A DNA stretch of 64,000 bases from Pomacea canaliculata (Eukaryota > Mollusca > Gastropoda > Architaenioglossa > Ampullariidae), in NCBI RefSeq assembly GCF_003073045.1, contig NC_037594.1, positions 24,186,927 to 24,250,926 on the forward strand, in the 5' to 3' direction. Under the pieces are notes generated by a model. The model was not told the origin of the DNA, did no database searches, and saw nothing but the letters and a program-made list of their open reading frames with translations. Positions 25,801 through 36,400 of the stretch are shown here, piece by piece. The translations under genes were made by a program, and so were the position numbers. Within the stretch, counting starts at the first letter, position 1. The number at the start of each line of letters is the position of its first letter.

Positions 25801-26573
25801 TGGTCTTGCTCACACCTGGCTACGTCCAGAACGAGTGGTGCCGCTTCGAGTTTGATCAAGCATGTCGGCACCTGGAAGAGGAGAGCGCGGGCAAGCTGGT
25901 TCTCCTCAAGATGGCTGGCGAGGACTACAGACACCGCGAGCATCAGGTCGGCGTGACCCGCCTGCCAGGAGGCGGAGGTGAGATGCTGCCGGCCACCGAG
26001 GGACGTGCGGGACGGTGTGGTGGCGCGGAAGATCACCAGCACGCGCAGCAGAACGGAACTGACATGCGCCCTGCATCTGCGCTGCAGCCGAACCGTGACA
26101 CTGTCATGAGAGGAGCTTCCCCTGGCGGAGACAACCGTCGTCTTTTCGAGGCTGCGACGCCTGATCCAGTTCCGTGTCCCGTAGCGAGGACGACGACGGC
26201 GGTCCACATCTGCTGCAATCCGGAACTCGCCGCAGCGGTGCCAGAGCATCTTCCTTTAGATGCGCGACATTCATGCAGCCGCAGAAGGCAAGTGGTGGCT
26301 GGCGCCTCACGACGTCAGCGAGCTCTCCTTGGTTGCAGCTTGCTCGCCCGGGTGCGGTGTTGGTGTGGATGTCGGACGTGTCGCGAACCTGGACCCGCGC
26401 GGCGGACACATACCAACCACTTGGAGTTCGCTCAGTTCTATGACGTCACGGGTCAGCCGGAGACCCTGGAGAGCCTTAGTGCGTTTCTAGGGGAAGGGAG
26501 GTACATCAGTCTGGGGGAACACTTGTGGCGGGAGAAAGTCTTTTACGAACTGTCCACTTACAAACAAAATTGA
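22818..26573 (+). CDS. Toll-like receptor 1 of this cluster (mcc-type), three coding exons
   Basis: Innate-immune transmembrane receptor. Exons: 22818-24734, 25331-25520, 25764-26573. The ATG at 22818 (or 22824) precedes a hydrophobic signal region (SVLWYVRVLGVILLC). About ten leucine-rich repeats follow, then an LRRCT with NPWVCDCSLYGL, an LRRNT with CPPGCSCQDR, further repeats, a second LRRCT with NPLQCSCSFVWFGEWL, a membrane helix (VVAGVCCMVLLVLCIVVAGW) and the TIR domain: box 1 FNVYISMDEEDVEAV, box 2 TPGYVQNEWCRFEFDQACRH, C-terminal WREKVFYELS. The double cysteine cluster marks the protostome multiple-cysteine-cluster type. Roughly 190 low-complexity residues lie between box 2 and the C-terminal motif. 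Reading through needs one extra base near 24190 (VPYVSR|LYGLDVS) and one in exon 2, before box 1. Exon 3 is open. With both restored the protein would be about 972 residues. Confidence 0.88.
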
Positions 26574-26751
26574 CCACAATCTCTCTCGTATACGTCGCAT
26601 CCATGCAAGGTCAGAGACAGTTAAAGGCAAGAGTGCTCAGACAAACGTGCAGGTCGTGCTTGCACAAGAATCAGTGTGTATTAGTAAAGCTGAAAACTAT
26701 AGGAGGTAATCTACTTTTCTCCTCTGTGCTCTGGAGTCTCTATGCGCACAA

Positions 26752-26757
26752 AATAAA
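26752..26757 (+). terminator. Poly(A) signal AATAAA of TLR1
   Basis: The first canonical AATAAA after the stop codon at 26573, about 180 nt downstream. Confidence 0.55.
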
Positions 26758-27429
26758 TGTAATAAGCGATTCAAAGGCAATTGTGAATGACAATTGTGCA
26801 TAAATGTCCTAATTGGTATAAATGTCATTGGGTTGAACAATATTTCACTAAAAATTGCTAAAGATACTGATAATGTATATAATAATAAAGAAAAATTGCT
26901 AAATATATTGACACACACAATTGGTATTGCATCTTAAATGTAACAACAGTCAACAGAAGTCAAATAATCACACTTTTTTATTTTCACTAAATTTGTTAAA
27001 TGTACTGCTAATAAAATTTATATTATAAAATGTATTGCTAAATGTATATATACAACCACCTAGAATTAATTGTCCTTACATCTGAAATGGTAAGTCTATT
27101 AATTTTAAATTTTGAAAGCCCTAGAACAACCATAATCTAATAACCATAAGCCATATATTAATATGCAAAAAAAAAAGTAACAAAATGTGTAAAAGTGACA
27201 CTTATCAATACAAGACTATGTAAAAATCTTAAACATGAAAGATAACATGGTTACATGTGTATCTAAGGCAGCTACTATTACCATTACCGTCATACATTCA
27301 TTTTCCTGGTGTGCACATTTCTTGACATATCTGCCTCTGTTTTCTTTTAATTTCTCCCTTTAATTCTGTTGTACAGTTTAAACACTTTTTTCATACCTCT
27401 CCCTCTAGTTTTGGTAATCAATGATTTTT
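26758..27429. other. AT-rich gap between convergent TLR1 and LMF1
   Basis: Nothing recognised. The two genes end toward each other here. Confidence 0.5.
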
Positions 27430-27435
27430 TTTATT
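27430..27435 (-). terminator. Poly(A) signal AATAAA of LMF1
   Basis: AATAAA on the minus strand about 55 nt past the LMF1 stop codon, which would give a short 3' UTR. Confidence 0.6.
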
Positions 27436-27487
27436 AAAAAAGCAGAAGTATTGCCATTCATGTAGCATGAGCATTCGAGTTTTCTGC

Positions 27488-30400
27488 CTAGTTCTGCTTG
27501 ATCTTTGGTTTCTTCCATCCCATCTGCTCGAGAATCGGTTTTGCAGACTGCATGGACAATGGTGGCAGATAGTTCTTAATGTACTTCCTCTTCCACCAAG
27601 CACCTCCCACAGTTTCATTTGTTCCAAGTTTGGTATAGCGGTACTTGTAATGTTCTGCTCGGATAAACCTGAGGATTGACAGGAGCAACAAAAAAAAAAG
27701 AAAAACATAAAAAAACACACTGTAGAAGTCAGAAAAAAGAATAGACTAAGCTGTATTTTAGTATCTTAAACTCCAGATATTTTGCACAACAAACAAGTAA
27801 ATAATGCATTTTCATTAAATATTATTTTAAAATATTGAATCTTTCCTTTTTCTCTGCATTTCCGTTTTGGAAACAGATAAGTCACATAAAAGGTTCATTC
27901 CAACTTCCCTCGTACTTATAAACATACTACAAGATTTACCTTCCCCATATTGTGCTGAAGATATTTTCATGGGAGACATACCTCATATACATATGTTTTT
28001 AAGCCAATTTCTCCCTCACAAAATATGATCATGTTGATGCCAGATTTTTGTTTTCTTTTTTCAATACCAACTCACTTGGGAGGCTGCTTGCCAGCAAAAG
28101 GGTTGTAGGCAATGAGACTCACGGCATCTTCATCATTAGCGAGAAGTTTGATTGCCAGGTGCACTAGCCATGGATTTTGATTAAAGCTCTGAAAACACCC
28201 AAAATACAAAAACAAAGGTTATGAAGAACACTCCATGGTGAATAAAGCTGTTTTACATTTATTAACCACTCAATCTGTGCTAAAAGTGACTTTTTTCATC
28301 CATTTCATCTGTTCCACTTTCTTTTATGGGGTAGTAGGGGGAGGGGTGTAAAACATTTGGGAACACCCCAGTAAACTGTCTTCAGGCAAGAGCATTACAT
28401 GCACTCAGACAAATAGGAAAAAGAAGCTCCACAGAATAAGATGTGCACCTGAAAAGCCGCAAACCACATTAGCCAGTCCAGGCGGTAGTGGTAAGGTGAT
28501 ATCAAACATGGTCTTCGCATGACATTTCCTGGTTTGCATTTGAATTCGTATTCTTCCCAGACTGCATTGGGACTGTAGGGGTCATTACTGTATGTGCCTT
28601 GAAATATGACTTCTGTCCTCTTCTTTGTAACACTGCCAAGTAAAAGAATTTTGTTTATGTCTTGTGCTATTATCTTTGTAAGAGATAACAACATTATGAA
28701 AAATTAAGTAATTAGTTATGTCAAAAGTTACTGCATAAATATATAATGCAATCATCAACAAATTTTTCTGGCAGATAATGAATTAGTTACTTGAAAACAT
28801 GATTAACTCCCCTGTCCTGTGGTCAGGTGTAGGAGGTAACAATATGTATTGTAGGTTGGAAACATTGGTTTCTTTTTGTATTACTGAAAATAACAATTTT
28901 TCACAATGATGTTTTTATCTCTGATGGCACTTAATAAACAATGATATTAAGTAATATTCAAACAGCTAAAGAGTACTAGCAGGATAAGAGACTCTGCATT
29001 CCTTAATTATCAATCACATATTTAGTCAATGGAGTAATCACGACAAATTTTAAACTTTCTGTGTTTATCACTGGACAAATATGCTAAATCACAATATATA
29101 AAATAAAATACATATTTAAAAAATCAAGTCCCATTCAAAAAATATTGTAAGGGGGGAAAGTAGATCTTTCACTACCTGACATGAAATCTTTAAGTTTTAT
29201 TTTTAAAAGTAAAACAATATAAGTTAAATATACCTGCCAAATGCTCCATATGTATTTACAAGTCGCAAAGGGTCAAAAGAAGTATTCATTGCCTGTCGTG
29301 AAGACAATAGGTTCTGAACTACTGGGATGCTTAGGTATGCTACAAGCAGTCCTACTCCAATGTTGAATACACGCCTGATATACATACCTGCATGGACAAT
29401 TATGGATTCAGTAAAGTTTTCAGAAAACAAGCGTCAGATTATTTAATTTGGTATGACTTTCTTATCTACATATGTTAAAATAAAGTATACAGGTAAAGAG
29501 GACAGGATCTTATACTACAATGCTTTGCTATAGCTCCACAATGCTCCATTCTCAGATAAAATACTTCTTCGTAAACATAACAATGACTTGTAACTCCAAA
29601 TTGAATTATCATACGGCAAAAAAAAGTTTTATTGCATACCTATGTCGATGGACGGGGCAGAGGTAGAGTTATTCATGTTGGACTTTTGAAGTTCAGCCAC
29701 CTGTTTAAGTACTCTTTTGGAGAACATCCAAGAGTAACTGGCATCATCATAACAGGCCAGATTTGGCAATATTGTCAGCCAGTTCAGAAAACTCAAGTTT
29801 CCACTGATGATCAGTACCACCTGGAAAATGACAAAACTTTGATTCTGAAGTCAGCTAGAAACTTCTCAAAATGACTTTAAAATAATAAGACTATGTGAAA
29901 TCACCAAATCCTCATATGCTATAGTGAAAATGTAAAGTGTAAAATAAGAAATAAAGCCAATCTTCCTACTTCAGAAAACTAACTTTAAAGCTTAATGCCC
30001 ATATTAAATAAATAAGCAGTGCAGATCTTTTAGAATAGAAAATATCTTAAATAGCACAGAGAACGGTTCTTGTCAAAAAGGAGTGGTCAGTGAAGTTGAA
30101 AAACATAATACAGTCAAATCTCCCTACTATGCCACCCCGCTACTATGCCACTCTCGGTATTATACCACTTTTGCTCGGTCCCGACTATAAATTCAATGTA
30201 AAAATAAATTTACTATGCCACCCAGACTCTCGCTACTATGCCACTTTTTTTTGATTGTTAAAAGACACAAGTTGTGAAATTCCGCGCAGTGCTCGATTAC
30301 TAAACTGTATGGTAGTGTGGCACATCGCAGTTAGGTGGATGGAACATAGCACGCACACAGGGAGGGTGGAGGCTGGCGATGTGGGGGGGGGGTGGTCGCT

Positions 30401-33400
30401 AGCCGGGTGACAGCCACGTGACAGAGCAGGGTTCCCAGGGATCAGGGATGGTGCCAAAAAAGGACCTTAAAAGGACCTTTCATGCATTCGAAAGGACCTA
30501 AGTGACAGTCATCAATGCTTAAGTTTTTCTCTTGTGTGGTCGGAAAGATGTATTATTTATGAATCTGTGGTCTTCTCTATGTTCTCAAATACATGTATTT
30601 CTAGTAATAAATAATCAAAGAGTTAATTTTGATGCCTGTCTGCCATATTTAGATTAGATAACTTAAAAAGTCTCCTTAGCGCGCTGATAACATACACCGT
30701 TAATGTTCCAGTTTTCTAGAAATCTAAGTAATAATAATTGCAAAACCTGAAAGCCATTCTTTGGTGTAATACAAAAGTCAGTTCACGTGTCTCTCTCTCG
30801 CACACACACTCTAATGGGAAGAGAGAGATAGAAATAGAGCTATGCACAGTAGTACTAGAAGATCAAAGTTCAAGAAAGAGTAAGTTTCTAAAGAACTTTT
30901 GAAAAAAAGAGCGTTTTTTGCGAATACGGAAGGGCAACTAGTGTTGTACAGATGTGTAGACCAAACATTTTCTTGTGACTACAAGGAATGCCAAGGATTG
31001 GAGGATCAGATGAGGAATGAAAAGAGTGTGATCCTAATGCTAAACCAAAGATGGAATGAGTCGAAACTGTCAAGCATTACAGCCCATTTATTTTTAACCT
31101 TGAGATATTATTTAAGCATTCTTATTACACATACATGTAACACATGCAAACATATACATAAACAGCATGATATACTAATACACATAAGATTAAGATTACA
31201 AAATGACAAAGCAATCCATCTACTATAAGCAAAAGTTTCATTGATGAAATTCAATTCTTTGTCACCCCTACAGCTTTACCAATACTAAACAATACAATTT
31301 CTTTACACAACCTAATTTCCTCTAAATAGTTCTGGTTTTTTAACATGTTCCATAGCATACATGTACAGAATTGTGCAGGCTTATTTAAACTGAAATAAAC
31401 ATTAATTCTGAATGTCACAATTCAACACCTTTTAATTTCTTCCTGTAATCTATCAATGTCTGACTGAATCTTTGTTATCTCCTTCTTCTTGTCTTTGGCT
31501 AACAAACGCATGTTGTTAGATCTTTCAATAAGTGAAAAACTTTTTTGCTCTTCAGCCTGGAAAACTATGTCTGTCAGCCAGTTCCAGCAGGTGTCGTTCT
31601 TCGGCACTGGTGGTCTTTAGCCTTTTTGTGAGTATTACCAGCTCATCTCCTAATCTCTTTCTGTGGACCTGCTTTTCTTCTGTTTCCTTCTGCTGCTTCT
31701 GCTCAGAGAGGTAACGTTCATACCTGCCATAGGCACTAGAAGCGGATATCATCAGTGGTTTGGAGATCTCAACATTTTCCACCCCTCCCACACTGTGAAT
31801 ATGATCAAGAATTACTCTGCGTGCTTTTAGTGCAGTCTGACTAAGATTGTCAGCTACTGTTTCTTTGTTGAATGAAAATCCTCTTTCCACTGTAGCTTGA
31901 CCATGAGAGAGTAGGAGTAACTGTCTGACAACAGACCACAACACCTGAAACTCTGCTTTTCCAGCAAGGGCATCATAAAACCAACTATCCAGTCTTTGTG
32001 TCATAGGGTCAAAAGCCTTACTACCACACTCACCTGCAGAACTGTCAAGAAAATTACGGAACTCTGACAATACCTTGTCACAAGTCACATCATCAAACCT
32101 TTTTCACACCTTGGCAATACAACAAAACCTTTTTCATTTTTTGTATTGATTTGTCTTTTTCCCCCATGGTCTTTGGGTTTAAGAAAGTTATGTTTCTCAC
32201 TAGGGTGTACTTCAGTGGAGATTTATCCTGCAATTTTAGAACAACTGCTTTCAAAAAATCTCTGCATTCAGCTCTGAAGGCCATGAGAGTTCCATCGTTT
32301 ACTGATGACTGTTTCTTAGCTACAGCCAGTAGTCTATCAACCCTGAAGCCAAGTTCGATCATGCTCAGATTGACATGGTTAGAACTGTTGCATATATCAA
32401 CCTGCACAAGTTGGAGGGCAGTTTCACATTTATTAAGTACATTTGACTTGATAAATTTGTGCATCAGATTTTTCATAATGTCATGTAAGTCTAAACAAAG
32501 GAAAGGAAGAAGAGGCTGATCAGCTTGGTATTTTCTCAAAAAAGGTTCAAGTATACTGGCAATTAAACTAAAGAAAGCCAGACGACATGAAAGCAAAGGG
32601 GTAGATAAGACTCCAGCTTTTACAATATCAAAAGATTTGTTCTTTGGCAATGTTATTTTTTTCTCCATTGCAGCTTTGACAAATTTTTCCAAGTATGGAA
32701 GCATAACAATTGCTTTTTCAGCAACAGAATTGTTTTCAAGCCATCGGTGAGCACAGAACTTGGCTGGAAAAGATGTGGAACCAGTTACTTTTATATAATC
32801 TTCTCTTCTGGCTGGGCTGTCTCTGAACAAGATATAAGCAGATGTAAGAAAATGACTCAAGCTCCCATTGAGAAGCCTCGCACCCACGCCTAAATGCATT
32901 GTGCATAACATGGAGTCCACAGCTGCCCACATTTAACAAACCAACATTGTGATTGGTAATCATGTCGTTATTAATTTTCTCAAGAAGGTTTAGGTTTACA
33001 GAAGGTCCATCCATAGAAATTTGAAGTAAATTAGCTTGCTTGAAGTTTGATTCGCTAATTACCTTACTGAACTTTTGTTGAAGGTCTATGGCCGCGGAAT
33101 GACCCAAAAATTCCGAGGTCAGGTAATGAGTCCTTACAGCATTGTCACTCCAGTAACGAACATGGAAATCCAGCTGTTTAGTTTGAGTCTTATGGTTAGA
33201 AGATTCATCAAACAAAAGAACATACTCAGGCGACGAATTTACACAGTCCAGAAGCAATTTCGAAAAGTGAGGAGCAAGCCCAAATGAAGTTAGATAACTG
33301 GCTTTTGTTTGACCGCACTTAAATTCTGCAGCTACTTGGCTGTCTGGGAACATAAGTCGAAACAGTTCAGCAGACTTTTCAGCAGATCTGAAACTGTAGT

Positions 33401-36400
33401 GTGATTCCACAATCTTGAGAGTCCACAGGATCTCTGCCTTCAATCGTTCATTGCTCATCACGAAACCTATTCAAAGAAAACATTTAAGTTACCATTATGT
33501 CTGTAAACATTATGTTCTGTCTGAATAAAAGACAGGTTTCAAAAAGCAATAATTAATGACATGATAATATAAATAATACTAAACTAAGTTAAAGTATAAA
33601 GATGGCAGCATAGTTGAAAATGAAAGTTATTTTCAGCTAACTGATTTAGCTTTAATGTTAAATTGTTTGATTTTAAAAATCCAAAAAATAATGTATTTGC
33701 TGGTAAAATAGGATAATAAGCATACATTATTAATTATACTTTCTTTTTAATCTTTCCTGATCAGATGCCAAAAATTCAGATCAATTTTCTGCAGCAAAGC
33801 TGTAGTAAGATTCGTGATTGTATAAAACTCTATTTGTAGTTCGAATCATGAGAAAATGAAAATCTCAACTTTTTAATTTAAATAATTCTTTGCTATTTAC
33901 TGATCTTTAAGCTATTGGCTTCACCGTAAATTAGACGATAGGCTTAATAAAGAGTGGAAAAAAACCGCAAAATGTTATGCACGCTTTAATTTAATGTGTT
34001 TTCTAAGTACCCACATCGTTAACTAAATGAATCGCTAAAGATAAATAATTGTCAACTTACTGGACACACTTGCAGAGCTGGTCGGTGCCGTCTGATTTTG
34101 AGCGGGCTGTGGATGTTCTCGATGACGAAAGTAATCAGTTACACAAAAGCGCGCATCTTTCAGAAATACTTTTATTTGCCTTTGGTGTCTTTCGGTAACC
34201 ATGTGCTGTTTCAGAACACTTTCGCCCATTGATGAAAGATTCAGAGATATTTTGCAGGCAGCACATCGTGCCAAATGTTTATTGCTCGAGTCTTTTATTA
34301 ACCAATCTTTATACTTGTCTTCCTTTAGCCACTTCTCCTGAAAAGAGCACTTCCCGGCATCTTTCAAATTGTTAAGCAGACAAAGAAATGTGGTCGACAC
34401 GACGAGAGTGAACTCGCGAAAGGCCGAAACGGACGTTCCCGCCGCGAGCGAGACTGGGTAGTCATGTGATTAAAATAGCAATGCAGCGAAAAATCGTCGG
34501 TATTTTGCGCCAAAGTCTACTCCGGAAATAAATTTGTTGTAATATTTTATCGATAAAAGGACTTAAAAGGGTCACAGAGAAAATGTAAGGACCTGTGTGA
34601 GAATTTGAAAGGACCGCATGGCAAATAAAAGGACTTAAAAGGCCTTTTGGCGAAAATTCAATATAAAAGGACTTAAAAGGACCTTGCAAGGACCTGGGAA
34701 CCCTGCAGAGGGAAGGTGTGAGGGAGTCGACTAGCGACAGGATTCAGGTGCGCGGATGTGGTTGGGAGGGGTGGAGGATGAAGAGGTGAGGGGGAGAATG
34801 AGAGGAGACAGCTAGCGAAGCCGACGATTCTTGAGAGCTTTGGACCAGACCTGGGCAAAGGCCTCCTGTCTCTGACCGGCCCGCCCACCAGTATATATAC
34901 TATACATACAGTGTTGGGTAAAACTGAGTTAACTATATTAGTCCGGCCCTCTAAAACCATCCCAATTTCTCATGCGCCCCTTGGGAAAATTAATTGCCCA
35001 CCCCTGCTTTGGACTGACGGGTAACTTGAACAAATAAAACCGTTTTTACGAACACTCTCTACTATGCCACTCTCGCTACTATGCCACTTTTGCTCGGTCC
35101 CGGTAGGTGGCATAGTAGCGAGATTTGACTGTATTGTACATTTTAACCTTCCTTTAATCCTAACAAGTATTTGTTTTCATACTGTAATATTCCCCCAATA
35201 AAATGAGACCAATCTATCTGTCCATCTCATCACATGCACTAAGAAAAGACTCAAAGTAGTCAAGAAGAAGCATGCTGCATCCAACAAGCATATTCTGTAT
35301 GTCTGCCTTCTCAGAAAAATCAAAAAGGTAAAAACAAAACCACAGATCATATTGAGGTGAATCTTTGAAAATTAATTTCAGATTGATGGTTTGAACTTAC
35401 TTTATTTCAACAGAATCCATATCATACCTGAAAGAGAATCTGGAAAGCTCCCCCTAGAAGGCAGAATGGACGCGGCATGAGAAGAAGGAAAGGGGCAACC
35501 AGCTCAATGAAGTGGTTGGACAATGTCTCAAACTTGTGCCATGCCTCAGGTGCTTGATGCATATAGGTGCTCATAGGGTTAGGCACTGGCTGAGTCTAGA
35601 GGAAGCGATAACATCATTATTTCTAGTAATGTTAAATACATCCAATGAAAAATGTCCACTCTCTACTAATAGATGTTTCTCAACTAATAAAATCATGCAG
35701 TCTGACTATAAAGCAACTCCTGCAACTTATAATTGGAAACCCTAAGACCATATCTTCAAGTACTTTTAATCAGAACAAACTTCCATTTTTAAAATAGACT
35801 TATATCAAGAATAAAAGCAGTTTACCTCATAGTGGTAGTTCATGCAAGTAAGATCTCTCCAACACTTGTCTCCCCTGATCTTGATCAACCCCTGTGAGAA
35901 TACTTTAATCCATCAATTATAATCAATTATGATGATACTAGTAATTTAAAAACTTAGGTAGTGTTGTTGCCCAACCAAAGTCAGTGCTTTGCAAAACCTA
36001 CCTACACTTTTACAGACTGAAATAAATGTCACTTGAATGAACACCTTCACTCCGCTACAGACATGCACTAAAAAAAAAAATAATCTAAGACAATCACTAC
36101 AGAGGCCCAATATTGACAGTGTTTAAAAATTGTTGTTAGTGAAAAAGACAGTAACATGTGATCTGAGAGAAAACGGGCTCAACTGCATAAATCCAAGAGT
36201 TGTTTTGTAATGCAACTCCAATGCAAGAAACAAACCACTGCAGTTTTCAGGTGAAGAACAAGATTCACTAGCAGGTAGGCATTTGACGTTCCAGTTGTGT
36301 TCTGATTATTTCGATCTCAGACAGACATGACTCTGCTGTCGCTAACACTGTTTCCAAACCAAAATGGCCTGTTACCTATTCTAAACATATCTAAATGCTG

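Larger units (their letters stand above)
30427..34705 (-). mobile_element. hAT transposon, 4.28 kb, nested in the pogo-like element
   Basis: The inverted ends start CAGGGTTCCCAGG on both sides, and a 5-bp duplication CAGAG flanks them (30422-30426 and 34706-34710). Between them lies a hAT transposase gene on the minus strand. Sub-terminal repeats of the form AAAAGGACYT occur near both ends. All hAT hallmarks are present; a 5-bp duplication rather than 8 is known for some hAT branches. Confidence 0.92.
30111..35131. mobile_element. Non-autonomous pogo/Tigger-like element, split by a hAT
   Basis: The ends are CAGTCAAATCTC followed by CTACTATGCCACC (left, with one extra C or G between), and its reverse complement on the right. 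About 26 bp match with one mismatch, and a TA duplication flanks them (30109-30110 and 35132-35133). The CAGT start and TA target fit the pogo/Tigger branch of Tc1/mariner. Without the nested hAT it is about 740 bp. Its ends are built from repeated copies of CTACTATGCCAC. No transposase was seen. Confidence 0.85.
29821..35427 (-). other. LMF1 intron 6, 5.6 kb, swollen by nested transposons
   Basis: Nearly all of it is the pogo-like element with its hAT insert. Without these the intron would be about 580 bp, in line with the other LMF1 introns. Confidence 0.85.

Noticed and set aside
26033-26443. Alternative frames over the TLR1 TIR insert, such as one with AAAEGKWWLAPHD
   Set aside because: The frame from box 2 to the final YELS motif is open throughout, so no frame change is needed here.
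27418-27720. 100-residue frame overlapping the last LMF1 exon
   Set aside because: It is an out-of-frame shadow; LMF1 exon 11 in the right frame matches the family to its C-terminus.
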